Shown: piece after piece, positions 1-11,498 of the stretch | Position numbering within the stretch: position 1 is the stretch's first letter | Layout: each line of letters starts with the position of its first letter | Origin: Emmonsiellopsis sp. PD_33 | Lineage: Eukaryota > Ascomycota > Eurotiomycetes > Onygenales > Ajellomycetaceae | Length of the DNA: 64,000 bases | NCBI GenBank assembly: GCA_032988165.1 | Contig: JANTQF010000015.1 | Location: forward strand, 180,475-244,474 | Reading direction: 5' to 3' | The notes under the pieces: model-generated | What the model was told of the DNA's origin: nothing | The model's input: only the letters and a program-made list of their open reading frames with translations | The model's database searches: none | Made by a program: the position numbers and the translations under genes

Positions 1-2
1 CC

Positions 3-293
3 TTTCGATCCTCCCAGGATTCTGGCATCCAGCTTAACTATCCCCAAGCAGCGTTCATTGAACGGGAGCTTTATGAGGCTGTTAGTGGACGTTTCCTGGT
101 ACTACATAATCTATACAGGGCTATTCCTTACGTGAGTGAACCGGAGTTCCTGATGAGAAATCCATTTTTCCAGAGGGCAAATGGTTCTATTCTGTATTTT
201 CTTTATTGGCAACGATCAGAGTGGCTGGTATGTATGTACAAAGCAGCTGGGGATGGTGTCATGGAGCAGAAGAATTGCCTGCGTCGGTGTTAA
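3..293 (+). CDS. C-terminal part of an unidentified protein (partial)
   Basis: Frame 3 is open from the left edge of the window to a TAA at 291-293, 96 codons with a protein-like composition. A segment reading FIERELYEAVSGRF faintly resembles the region of SNF2-type helicases just before the helicase C domain, but this is a weak impression. Strong donor-like sites (GTGAGT near 133 and GTATGT near 229) lie inside the open stretch, so the real gene could be spliced here and the final stop could be intronic. The upstream part lies outside the window. It may also be a gene relic. Confidence 0.3.
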   Translation, partial: FRSSQDSGIQLNYPQAAFIERELYEAVSGRFLVLHNLYRAIPYVSEPEFLMRNPFFQRANGSILYFLYWQRSEWLVCMYKAAGDGVMEQKNCLRRC

Positions 294-1338
294 AAGGTCG
301 TGTGTGTGTGGCAGGCCCCCTTCCCAATCAAACAATTCCAGCTGTCCCCGTAGGAGGTTGGTCTGGAGACCTATCCTGTGGTTAGCAAAAGGTGGGGATT
401 AAAATATCTCATTGAACATATAAGCTTTTAACCAAAATCTATCCGGTACACAGGAAAGAAATCCTATCAGTTTGAAAATGCCATAATTCCCCAGCATAGT
501 ACTGAGCCTGCATCTCAATCTATCCCTCCATCCACTTGCCGGGTATTGTACCTAACCTGCACTTCATGACCATTACATATTATTAGACGGAACCGCTAAC
601 CACGGAGAAGTGGCATCTCGATGCAAAGAGGTAGTTAAATCATGGACAAACCGGAACTAGATCCCGATATCCATCATGTAACCGAAAAAGATATTTCATC
701 CAACGATCCAATGGCAGTAGCTAAATAGACGAGGGATGGTCTCCGCCCCCCGCATACAATCAATATTCATGAAACGATCTTGGGCGGGAGGTAGTACGCG
801 TGGGTGTCTCGTATTCTCCGCTGCCGTGTTTGTGCTTGTGCTTGTGCGGTTGGGTCAAAACTTGGTCCTGTGGTTAGACAATGCTACCTCTTGCCCTCGA
901 GTATGATGTGGGCGAGGGAATTGGCTTCGGGAGTTCCGGGGGTGGGCGTGATATAGTCGTGCATTGGCTTGATTGATACATGCAAGGTAATATCTGCAAA
1001 GTTGGGGAATAAGGCGTCAGAAAAAGGAGAGACTTGGCCAGCTCCCAGATATGGTGTCTTTGCCACCTACTTCAAAATGTTCCCGGATTGCATTTCATCA
1101 GTCGAGTGCCGGTCCCAGTCAAGGGCTTGGAGGAGCAGTTTCGTCCATGTGCCTTTCGGCTATTGAAATAGGAGGACGGAAGTTTGGCTGATATTAAAAT
1201 ATCTCCGTTGCCGTCCATCTGTCCGTTGAATTGTATATGCCGATTCCGCTTCTTGGATATTGTTAAAACGGTGGGTTGTGGGAACTAGAAATCAAGAGTA
1301 GAACGGACGTTGGAGGAAACATTCAAAAGCCGGTCATC
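294..1338. other. Intergenic stretch, no gene seen
   Basis: Only short overlapping ORFs of 60-73 codons occur, on both strands, with no recognisable domain or splice pattern. Base composition is that of ordinary host DNA. It probably holds 3' sequences of the edge ORF and of the F-box gene, which is transcribed leftwards. Confidence 0.5.
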
Positions 1339-2949
1339 CTACATAAAAAAGGAAATGGGCTGAAACATGTCCCCCGAGCCAGGCACGGCCTTTGTGTCCG
1401 TATCCTCTAACTTCGCCTTGAGCTCTGCATCCCGTTTACGCCATTCCTCCATCCTTTCCTGCGGCCATGTCGGTTCGTTATAGGTTAACGCGATACCGGG
1501 ACATCTCGCGGATATCGCTACTCTCTCGAACCACTCCCAAGGCCAAGTGTCGTCGTCAGCCGTGCGGGTGAAAATTAGGTGGATTCTCTCCAGTCGACTT
1601 CGAGGATGGCAAGTATTTGGTTCCAGCACAACTAACGCAATGAGTTCCTTCATCCATTCTAGTCCACGCTCGCAGAATACATCCCATCCCGTAAGCCCAG
1701 GGTCGGACTCATCGTCGGACTCATCGTCGGACTCATCGTTCCATTGGCTGAGGTCAATTGCTAGGGTGCGAAGGGAGGGAGCGGCGAGTCTAGAAGATGC
1801 AAGCTGAGGTGTCAGAATACCCGCATTCTCTGTCCCTTCGTCGTTCCCGCACGGGAGGAAAAATGAATGGATGGGTAAACGCAGCTCCTCCAGACCCGGA
1901 AAACAAGTGAAGTCAGGAAATTGCAAAGGCGGAATTTTCTTCGGTGTGAAAAGAGGTCCAACACAGTGGACGACTATTTTCTTCAGGGAACGCTGATGTG
2001 TTATAAGGATGCCCTCGAGGGTGAATTGCTCTAAGACTTCTATATACGGAGGATATAGCACCATGCTTACTTCCTCCAGGCGAGCTGACCAACGGACGAA
2101 GTACATTCTTGCCCACATAGGCATAAAGACATCGTCAAAACGTATATTGGTGACTCTCGCAGTATTCTGTCTCTCGTCTCCAGGGGGAGGCAGAGCCTGC
2201 CCGTAAACCCATTGCGACGGTGAAAAGCGAAGGCTCTTTAATGTGCACACATTGCTAAAGGCATTCCGGATAATCTCCACGAGCTCTGATCCGAAGGGCC
2301 CAGAATGAAAATGAAACGTCGCAATTTCCTTCGTGGCAATCACTTCTAAAACGGGTAGAAGAGTAGAAGCTGGGCATATCTGAGGGGCTGAGAGGGTTAC
2401 TGTGCGAACTGAGGGCAATAAGCGGATAACATCGAGCACGTCCCCAGAATAAGAGGGTTCATTCAGTTCGACGAGTAGCTTTCTCGGGTAGTTGCAAAGA
2501 TGCGGGCGATTTTTCAAAGATGCGAGAAGCGTAGGCAACTTGCTTGTGCTCGCAACAGGCTCATCTGGTGTCTGCAGATCCTAGCTATTGTTAACTATAT
2601 GAGAAGTGAATCACACAACTGACAGATCCTAACATATAGGGAATTTTCGGAAATTCAGTCATCTTGAGTGTTCAAAGTATGCCTAGATACATACCTTGGG
2701 TTTCCCGTCTTGGACTAGCAATGTGCTGTACCAGAACGGGTCAAGCACATCCTGCCAGCTCCGGCAGACTTGTCTCAGCACAAGGCACTCCTTGGGCGAG
2801 TAGTTATGGCAGTCCAGTAGACAATTTTCCAAGGGTACAGTAGAGGTGTCGCGAGCTGCAACCAATGAGAAGATCAGAGCAAGTATCTCGGTTGACAGTC
2901 TAGAAACAAAATCCTTGTGCGGAGGAGAAGCAGAAGGGCCGGGGAGCAT
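1339..2949 (-). CDS. F-box domain protein with LRR-like C-terminal part
   Basis: Model: complement(join(1339..2580, 2695..2949)), 498 aa. The ATG at 2949 is the only in-frame Met before the F-box. Exon 1 carries an F-box (about residues 13-75; LSTEILALIFSLV, then LRQVCRSWQDV), the Skp1-binding module of SCF ubiquitin ligases. It ends at a GTATGT donor after an intact codon. Exon 2 follows a TAG acceptor in the same phase and has spaced leucine-rich segments typical of fungal F-box proteins that recruit substrates through repeats. A run of acidic DDES units comes from a 12-bp tandem repeat at 1703-1738. Substrate unknown. The F-box call is firm; the exact acceptor (2580 or a TGCAG 6 nt further in, both in frame) is less so. 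Confidence 0.8.
1703..1738. repeat. 12-bp in-frame coding minisatellite (3 copies)
   Basis: The unit tcggactcatcg occurs three times in tandem, inside the F-box gene. Read on the minus strand it gives repeated acidic Asp/Glu/Ser residues. The 12-bp unit keeps the frame when copy number changes. Confidence 0.9.
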
Positions 2950-3988
2950 GATTGCAGGCTCCAAGCTGGACAAACCAGCAAGCAATGAGGGTCTCGGGAT
3001 TTTAGACCGCTGGAGCACGATATTCGAGATACAAGTATCTCTTGCACCAGTTCAAAAACAGACCATCCGTTCGATGGGAGTGTTTCCCTATCCCGCTTTG
3101 GACATGGGATTTCCAAGCGAGAGAACAAGACGGAAGTTCTGCAATCCCGGTGTGTAGGGGCGTTCATCTGAATTCTATGATAAATAGGTATTGATGATAG
3201 AAGACGAGACAAAAGACGGAGGGAAGAGGGGGTTGTGGTTGCACGCCGGGCGAAAGTAATTCCGCGCCCTCTTTGTCCACGACTCCAGCCTGCAGCAAAT
3301 GTTGCATTCGCAATTAACTTACATACGTGGCGTGGAGGATAGTCAATTGGATCAGAAGCCGCTTTTTTATGTTTCCCGTGGGATATTTCTGTGGGGTTGC
3401 AGTTGATATTGCCCACATACCAACATTAGGAGGCTGGGAGGCCGACCTTGCCCCCAAATATGGCAGAAAGACCACCGAGATTAGCAAGCTGTGGATAGCT
3501 CTTTGATTGCCCCATTCGCTCGATTAGAGCCCGAATCGATCGCAAGTGTCCTGCTGAATGTGATGCTGATTGATGGGTGTCAGTGTTCACGCAATATCAT
3601 CAGATAAAACTGGAGTCGAGACGGAACCATATCCCTTCCAGATGCTCTGGGAAAGTATTCCTATCCCACACAAAACTTTTGATGAACCATCCCGAGAAAA
3701 ACACCGATTGGAAAAGAGCTTGTGCACCCCTAGACCAATGGCAGAGATGCCGATTCGCCGACGCGACGTCGTTCATGGCCGAAAATATCGGCGCGTCGGT
3801 GCTTGGCAATTCCGTGCCGTTGATATAAAAACATAGATAAGGACCAAAACCATAGAAGATTTGTCTCTATGCAACCTTCCATTGATTCTTCCTAGAGCCA
3901 GATCTCCCAATCCGTCAAATCACGAGAACAACTCACAAAACTTGACAACCAGAACCCAACCAGCCGGCTGCCCAACCTGTCCGCTCCA
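2950..3988. other. Divergent intergenic region between F-box and GST genes
   Basis: The two genes point away from each other, so this 1 kb should hold both promoters. ORFs of 69-180 codons on both strands have no recognisable domains and overlap each other. A TATA-like box lies near the GST gene. Nothing else is supported. Confidence 0.5.
3824..3830 (+). promoter_or_regulatory. Candidate TATA box of the GST-like gene
   Basis: TATAAAA lies 159 bp upstream of the start ATG, followed by A- and C-rich leader sequence. The distance fits a leader of roughly 100-130 nt. Inference from sequence only. Confidence 0.4.
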
Positions 3989-4960
3989 ATGAGCCAACAA
4001 CCCAAATTAACCCTCTATCGAGGCTGGCAAGATAGAGGGAAATACGTATGGTCGCCCTTCGTCATTAAAATAGAGGCGAGACTACGGTTCTCTGGCATCA
4101 AGTACGACATAGACTGTGGCTCTCCGCGGACAGGACCCAAGGGGAAAATCCCCTACATAGAAATCCAAGAGCCGGAGTCAGATTCAAATGATAGTCTGAA
4201 ACCGACAAGTATGGGGGACTCTACGCTCATCATCAAGCACCTAGTTAGCCGGGGTACGTTATCGGATCTCAATGAGAAACTTGATCTGCCGGACCAAGCG
4301 AACGATTTGGCGATTCGCGCGTTATTGGAGGATAAACTGTATTTTTATCATGTTAGCCCCTGAACTTTTAGCCCTTCTTGCCCATCAATTAATTCTCTTC
4401 CAATCCTTGAAAATTTTCAGAGCTAACATCTTCCAGATGTGGGAGCGGTGGACACAAAACTACTACGCAATGCGTGACCATGTCTTATCCGCTATCGCCT
4501 ACCCGATCCGCGTCATTATCGGGCAACTAGTTTACTGGAACACAACGGCAGCACTGCACAGACAAGGCACCGGCAGGTACACGGCTGAAGAGATCGTACT
4601 ATTCCGCCGCGAGATATGGGAAGCCATCAACAAGTATTTAACGACGTCTAAAAACAAGATGAAGGGGCCGGATGAGAACCAACGGCCCTTTTGGGTGCTG
4701 GGGATGGACCAGCCGACGGATGCGGATGCCACGGTGTTTGGGTTTATTGTGTCGGTATTGGTTTCTACTGCGTATGCTTTTACTCCCCTTTACCCCTGGA
4801 TTAATATGACTGTTTACCCCTTTGTACTCTAGGCGCTGACATTCAGTTATGCAGAGCTCCCGATTCTCAAGAGGTAGTCAAGGGGTTTCCCGTCATTCTT
4901 GACTATGCACGAAGGATACATGATGTGTATTTTCCCGATTACGAGAAATGGCAGGAGTGA
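3989..4960 (+). CDS. Glutathione S-transferase-like protein of the metaxin/Fax type
   Basis: Model: join(3989..4351, 4437..4771, 4855..4960), 267 aa. The N-terminal third has a thioredoxin-like GST_N fold signature (SPFVIKIEARLRFSGIKYD, then GPKGKIPYIE). The C-terminal part has the helical GST_C signature with PTDADATVFGFIVSVL and ends KRIHD/RIHDVYFPDYEKW-like, as in fungal homologues of failed axon connections (Fax) and metaxins. Members are usually about 250-280 aa, so the length is normal. Introns of 85 and 83 nt have GTTAGC/CAG and GTATGC/CAG borders, and joining exons 2 and 3 restores the family's APDSQEVVKGFP segment. Enzymatic activity is unproven for this group. Possible roles are stress response or mitochondrial association (family inference). 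Confidence 0.82.
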
Positions 4961-6747
4961 CGAGTTTGTGGATTTCATAGGATCAACCGACATGATTTAA
5001 ACTCCTTACTGGTGTTGAAAAAGCATGTCGAAGAGAACCACTTCCTCGGGACTTCCGCTAGCTAGACGACAATTTCGCCATGGAGGTCAATCCAGGGAAG
5101 GCAAGTCCTTGGAATATCCTCTCCGTTGCACCCCAAATCATGCCAGGTTGTCGATCTGGGAGGATGACATGGCATTATATCCGTATTGGAACAAGTGGCC
5201 GGCACTTCCAAATCCCCACGGGGGTCTGTCTGATGGTATTAACTACCCCTATTATAAGCACTCGGGGGGGTCATTCCCTCAGCTACTTCGCACCATGTTG
5301 ATACTTCTCTATCTAGGGATGATTAACATCCAGAGAAAAAATATAAGCTAGAATTAAAAGAACGAAGCGCATTAAAATCTCCAGATGCATTTTTCGTCAT
5401 CATTCTAACTATCTCTTTCCGATGCTTGATTAAACCCATTCCTACCAACCACAAACTCTACAAAGTTTGGAGTTCTCCCCTGCCTACTTACCATAAGTTC
5501 ATCTATATTCCTAACTATGATCCCTTGCCTGCCGAGAATCCTCTAGTAATAACAAATGGCAATAGCAATAACCCTCCCACCACCCTACCCTCATATACTC
5601 TAGGCCAAAATAATCCTCTGTACATAGATAGAGTTGACCGTGGCGACCCCCAAGACGAGACTGGCTCAAGATAACCTTGTATGTACGTATGCACATACAG
5701 TACCTAACTGAACACTATGTAGGTAAGCACCTTCACTGATAGATGTTCTGACCTCCATGCACAGCTGGGCTAGGCTGGGCGAAGGCCATAAGATTTAACC
5801 ATCATCCTACCAGTTAGTTAGTCAACTACCCTTTTTTCCTCCCTTGTCTGGAAGCTTGATGGCTAATTTACGTAAATACATTTTTATACACAAATGAACT
5901 GGTAACGAGGAGGGGAAGAGGCAAAGCAGCGAGTGATGTGGTGATTGTAGATATTAACTAACTAGTTAACTTGCAGAGTTAGACTCATCATACCAACTTG
6001 AATGCAGCATGCATGTACCTAGATGAATGAATTAGGGGCAGCATTTAATAGATATTAATATATCTGTTGCGTACTTTTCGTTCACTAACTTGAATTTACA
6101 TTGGATTATTAGTAGTATGCAGTAGTTAGAGTGGTAAATGCAACCCTGGGAAATTCACAAAGCAAGCATTCAACTGGAGTTTGAGATAGATAGGTAGGTA
6201 AAATTTCCAACCACCATCGTGAAAAAACCATCGTGGCGATATTTTTGCATCCCCTTTCCTTCAAAGGCGGTGCATTCAGAAAAGAGGCATGTGGGGTTTC
6301 CCAGGTGCGTCATTTCATCAAGCATCAAACATGCGGGTGATGAAAATGTCCATCCATGGACTCCTTCACTCAACTCCACTCAACTCCACTCCGCAAATAT
6401 AATAAAATGCATCAAGTCTGCAGTTCTCCCGCTAAAATTCTAATCCGTTCTCCATCCTGAGTCAATTTGTCTCCATTGCTGTGCGGTAGATCGCGGAGGG
6501 ACAAGATTACGATAACCCCCTCCCCCAGGACCCTTCGAAAGAAAAAAGAATTCGGGGGAGGACTGGAGACGGCTTGCTGCTCTCTTTAATTCTTGCCGCA
6601 GTGATGCGATAGTTATCGATCTCGTAGGTGGTTATTATCTGTGAGGTAATGGATTGTATTCCATTGGGATATTCGCTCATAAAAATGAGAATACTACTAT
6701 GTATGTATCTTTTCTGGGTCATGTCTCGCGCGATTTTCGACCATGTA
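4961..6747. other. Intergenic region, no gene seen
   Basis: About 1.8 kb with short, mutually overlapping ORFs (60-108 codons) and no domain. It has low-complexity segments such as repeated aactccactc near 6369-6390 and scattered taggtaggta tracts. It holds the 3' end of the GST-like gene and sequence up to the MITE. Confidence 0.5.
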
Positions 6748-7122
6748 CAGAGGGCGCTTCCAAAAGTATTGTGCCACTAAGCTGCTAAATATACCACTAG
6801 GATCAGATCTGAATAGTATTACAGACATAAAAGTTATACTACTTATGTAACTATTCTTTGTGGATATACTCCGTATAGATCTTCCCCATAACTTAGTGTG
6901 CTCTTTTAAATAGTATACACATTTAGACTATCTTCTAATTACAATATTAGAGTCCTTCTTCCTCCTTTAGAAGAGCTGAGTACAGTGATTTGAGAGGATT
7001 ACCATTATGTATTTAACTAATAAATGGATAAATAAATAATGAGGTGTATAAATACAGCTAAAAACTTGTGGTATTATCTAGTGGTTTTTTTAGTGGCGCA
7101 ATACTTTTGGAAGCGCCCTCCG
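6748..7122. mobile_element. Tc1/mariner-type MITE (375 bp) with 33-bp TIRs
   Basis: The left end at 6748-6780 and the reverse complement of the right end at 7090-7122 match at 31 of 33 positions (core GAGGGCGCTTCCAAAAGTA). TA dinucleotides flank both sides (6746-6747 and 7123-7124), as expected for target duplication by Tc1/mariner/pogo-type transposases. The 309-bp interior is AT-rich and has no ORF, so the element is non-autonomous. The matching ends suggest fairly recent movement. Superfamily assignment rests on the TA duplication and TIR style; the autonomous partner is not in the window. Confidence 0.85.
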
Positions 7123-9168
7123 TATGGTGAGTTTCCTTGACTCGCCCACCCCTGTCTCGTAAGTTAAGCTATGAAGTTCGCCTTTGGAGCTAAAAGAAAG
7201 AAATAATAAAAGGGACCACTATGATCGGCAGAATCAGCAGACACACAGACGACATCTTCCACATGCCTGCTAGGCGCCCCTGATTCTTCCCTCCCGCTTC
7301 CTCTTGAGGTTAGGCATTTCGTGTTCGGCAGCATCAGGGGGGAAATAGTCTGGGGAAGTGCATAATTATTTGTGCTGGACATAGGCGGGAGGGAGGATGG
7401 GATGAAACGTCAGCCTCGAGGTTGAGACGGTTTGTGTGTCTTGGGGGTGATGGATAGCTGCAGAGGCGCGCATGTTGTTCTGTACACTGGAATTTGAAGA
7501 AGCCAACAATGGTCATACTGAATGGTACCATGCTCAAGAGGTGGTTGCTGTAACTCCTGCTGCTAACTGCTGCATACCTGATGAGGTTGATTTGTTCTCC
7601 TTTTTAACCTTTTTCTTCTGAGGTTTTGTTTTTCTCCCATTCGCTCCTTTCCCCTCCCATCGACTCGCTAGCGGATCCGAAGCTCTTTATGCAGGTCTCT
7701 GTCTGACCTCAGCAGTCAGCACCGATCACACATCACATCATCAATACGACAACGTCCCGTTCAGCCAATCCCAAAGCTCACTCTGGTCGCATAAAGACGA
7801 TTGACCAGGCGACCAGGAGGCCGCTCCCAAGGTCGGATCGGCTGCGATCTCCCTTTGCTTTCTGCATTCATTTTCGTCGCCAGTCTCGAGTGTCCACCGC
7901 CGTCATCTAGCTCTGAGGGGGGCTTGACTAGTGCCGCTAGGAGATTGCGTGGCTCCCTTTCTTTTTTAGCGGCACATAAAGCCGAAAAATTGGAGAAATC
8001 AGAACCAAGCAGGGAGCGAGTGGGAGTAGTGATTGGCCTGAGATAGATATATTGGCGGATTGCGGTTGGCTATTTCTCGGGGGATTCCAGCGAAAAGCTT
8101 GGTATGGAATTGCTTTTTCGTGCTGCAGTTTGTGGCTGCTGTTGTTGTCGGGCCTGAGATGGGAAAAGGTAAACAAAAAAAGAGAGACATGCAGAGATGG
8201 GATAAAAGTAATCCAGGAGGGCGCTCAGGGACCCGGACAGTCAGGGGCTGGCATGGAGGATGGTCAGGATGCCTCGGCGTCGATGTAACTCCTCCGCCAG
8301 CGATGTGTCCAGCCAGAAAGGTACTTGTGTTCGCTAGCAACAGACGCGCAACTCGAGGTATTTCTCGCAGCCGGGCCATGGCTCGCGTCGGCGGGACTTC
8401 GCCTGATCGGGGCTAGCGTGCAACGTTCCTGACGCTAGCAGGGGCCGTGTGGGACAGCGCTAGGCCGTCTAGAGATTAGCGGCTTGGGTGATGGACAGGC
8501 ACAAGGGGGCTAGTCCCGTTCGGGCATGGCCGCGTAATCTACAGCGGTATTGGACATTACACGCCCTGGCCCGCTCCAGACAGCGCGCCAGGCGCCGGAC
8601 TGGCCCCCTGCTGGGCGGAGATGGCGCTGGGAGGATGGCGGAGGACGGTAGATTACCGGGGTATCGTATTGGCGATACGCAGCCAGCTCCTGGTATTCTC
8701 CTGCCACCAGCCTCAACCTCGCTCTGTTCCATCCCCATATCCCATCGTCCTCAAACATCGCTTCTCGCCGTCTTCATCGCGCTCTCAAAGGCTGCCATTC
8801 CCGGGTGTGTTGGTTGCCATTGTTGTGGACAGCACCGTTGTCGTTGTATTCACTATCGCTTTCAATCTATTGTTAATAACCCCCCTGCTCACGCAACCCC
8901 TGTCCGGGCTCTCGAGTCTCCCCCGGCTGATTTCTCCTGCAATTGCCGTCTGGGATTCCCCCTCCGCATCAACCCCCGTGTCAGCTCCTTTGTCGAACAA
9001 GGGCTTGCTGTCTGTCTTCTTCCTTCAAACGTCTCTACGACCACGGCATCAAAATACTTACTCTAACGATCGCAGCGCGACCGAACCCAGAGCGATCTCC
9101 ACCAGTTTGATAAAGGAATCTACGAGTATTAGAATCATTGCACATGAGTTATCTAGCCATTATTTATA
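7123..9168 (+). other. Promoter and long leader region of the LIM gene
   Basis: Two kb without a clearly supported gene. Overlapping ORFs at 8488-9066 and 8621-9169 are over 180 codons but are C/T-driven, with no domain, and they overlap each other in different frames. The second runs exactly into the LIM start codon. Pyrimidine-rich tracts and CA-rich stretches (7620-7800, 8690-9000) look like fungal promoter or 5'UTR sequence. A cluster of GCTAG motifs lies at 8333-8513. Confidence 0.5.
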
Positions 9169-11498
9169 ATGGCGGCGGATCTGGACACGGCTGGCCTATT
9201 GCCAATGATCAAATGTTCCAACTGCAATGCAGACGTTGGCATTTCTGAGATGGGGGAGCATCTCTGTACCCGGCCTTCGCAGCAACGTATGTACTCTGCA
9301 ATCCGTGCTTGATGATGTGTAACGATGCACCTGGGAGACTGCATGCTAACGTCCGTGCAGTTACTCCTCCCCCAGAAAAAGACAATTATTATCGACCGTT
9401 CGACAGCCCGCCCAATCAATCAGGTTTCGGTCGCGAAGGCTTCTTTTCCAAGGCCGGAAGACTTGGTCCACCACCTCGAATAGACCCTTCAGCAGCCAGT
9501 GAGTGGTCAACTTTAGACCTAAATCATCTTTCATGGCAGTTCCCATGCTAACCTTGACAAGACCGTCCCTTTCTCCGACCAGACCTTCTCACACCAGCCA
9601 ATAGTGATGGCCCGGACTCGCTCGCTCCATCTCCTCTTAAACGAAGCCACACAACTCCCCTACCACCCACACCCGAGCCAGCCAGTGAGGATGGCTCGTA
9701 TACACCTTTTGTTCGATCAAATACGGTCGCTGGATCAGCTGTGAGGTCGAGACTGGGAAACCAAGCTAATACCCCATTCACACACAAACCATTCGATACC
9801 AGCCCGGAACGGAACGAATATAGCGCCCCAATTGATGACGACAGGAATAACAATCCTTCAATTTTACGAAGTCCTGCCCCAGATGAGGATGAAAGTCGAG
9901 GGAGACGGAAATCGAATAGACACCGACGCGAGATGTCAATAGATAGCAAGAGCTTACGAATGTCAGCGGCCAGCCCCAGGTTTGCAGATCCTATGCTTAG
10001 TCCTCACTCCCCAAGGGTCCCGTCTCGCGGCCGTAATGTGCTGGACGAAGTACCTCCCCTTCCCGCCGGGCCTATCAAAAGCTTTACACCCGGACCATAC
10101 GATCCAGTCCCTTCCTCATATCGGTTTGAAAGTAAGGAAGAATACGAAAATGATCGCGTTCTGGCAACGAATCCCCCTACGGAGGAACCACCTGGAAACG
10201 AGCGTAAACCTGTTGGGTTTGGAAGTTTTGATTTCGGCCTCCCTTCGCGACCAAAGTTGCCTCGACATTCAAACGAGAGTTCTCACGCAAGGCAGGCTTC
10301 GCGTTCAACAACCCGGTCTTCATCGAGTTTTAGACCTCCCGTTCCCGAAAAGGATCACCCAAGTCAGCCTCAAGAACAGGAAGCGGAACCCAAATCACCT
10401 ATACGCGAGTACCGCATTGACGAAGAGTTTTCTGTCTCTAATTTTGCACGCGACCTCGGTTTAAACAACCCATTCCATAGCGTAAGCCCATCTATATCAT
10501 CAATCGGCACGGCGCCTTCGGACATGGCAAGCGGTAGTTCATTTTCAAGTCAACCCTCCGAAGTCTCAAGCGTGCCACATCGAAAACCTTCCAATGCGGA
10601 CAATGGCTACGACCGCAATCATCCTTCGATTGATCTTGAACCCATCCGTCCACGGGACCCCCATATGCATGACATCGACTCGCCAACCGATCCGTCCTTC
10701 CAGAATGGACAGCTTTCCGCGTCGCTTTCAAGATCGAATCGGTTCAAGCAGCCCGATTTTGCGCAACCTCCCGCGGCCCACAGGGAACCAGTTACAAATA
10801 AGCCCACCGGGCCTGTACCCGCGCGGGCTCCAACTAGGCGCAGGCCCCAATGCCAAGGTTGCAATCTGACAATTGTCGGAAAACCCGTGTCGTGTTCTGA
10901 TGGGCTAGTGGAGGGACGATACCACAGAGAATGCTTCGTTTGCTTCGATTCAAGTTGCAATAGACCTTTCCCAACCGGTGACTTTTATGTTTACAAGAAA
11001 AAGCCGTATTGTGCGAAACACTATCATGAACGAAACGGTTCATTGTGTGGATCTTGCAAAGAGGGAATTGAAGGAGTGTACCTGGAAAGCGAGGATGAGG
11101 CCGGGGCCCTTCAAAAGTTCCATGAAACTTGCTTTAGATGTAAAACATGCGACATGGTGTTGATCGGCGACTATGTCGAATGGAACGGTGCGGCTTATTG
11201 CGAACGAGACGGACGACGCGCTGCGGCTGCAATGTACCCTCCCCCCTCACCATCCATGATGATGCCGCCAGGACCAGGTTATTATCGACGACAACCGTAC
11301 CCTCCACCTCCTCGCGGATATCCTAGTAGACCTGGACCGGGGCCCGGTGGCCCTGGTAAGCGATATCCTCCACCAAACCCCAACCTAGGTGTTCCCGGCC
11401 GCGGTATGAATAGTCATCGATACCCCGAGCGAAGGACAACAAGGCTAATAACCCCGGAATCATATAATCCACCCCCGGCTATATCTGGCCAAATATAG
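9169..11498 (+). CDS. LIM-domain protein, fungal paxillin-like (Pxl1/PaxB type)
   Basis: Model: join(9169..9286, 9361..9498, 9583..11498), 723 aa. The N-terminus has a small zinc motif, KCSNCN...GEHLC (Cys16, Cys19, His31, Cys33). Then come about 470 residues of Pro/Ser/Arg-rich, probably disordered sequence. Two adjacent LIM domains follow (about residues 509-565, CQGCN...YCAKHY; and 574-630, CGSCKEG...YCERD), with all the expected Cys/His ligands visible. The tail is Pro/Gly/Tyr-rich (PPPPRGYPSRPGPG). The architecture matches fungal LIM scaffolds that link Rho/Cdc42 signalling to actin at polarity sites and septa. Introns are 74 and 84 nt with GTATGT/CAG and GTGAGT/CAG borders. The ATG at 9169 is chosen because it precedes the conserved N-terminal zinc motif. 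Confidence 0.88.

Noticed and set aside
2874..3416. 180-codon minus-strand ORF
   Set aside because: It overlaps the F-box exon in another frame and has no domain; the F-box frame explains the region.
8488..9169. Two overlapping plus-strand ORFs of 192 and 182 codons
   Set aside because: They overlap each other in different frames, are driven by C/T-rich DNA and have no domain; the LIM leader is a better explanation.
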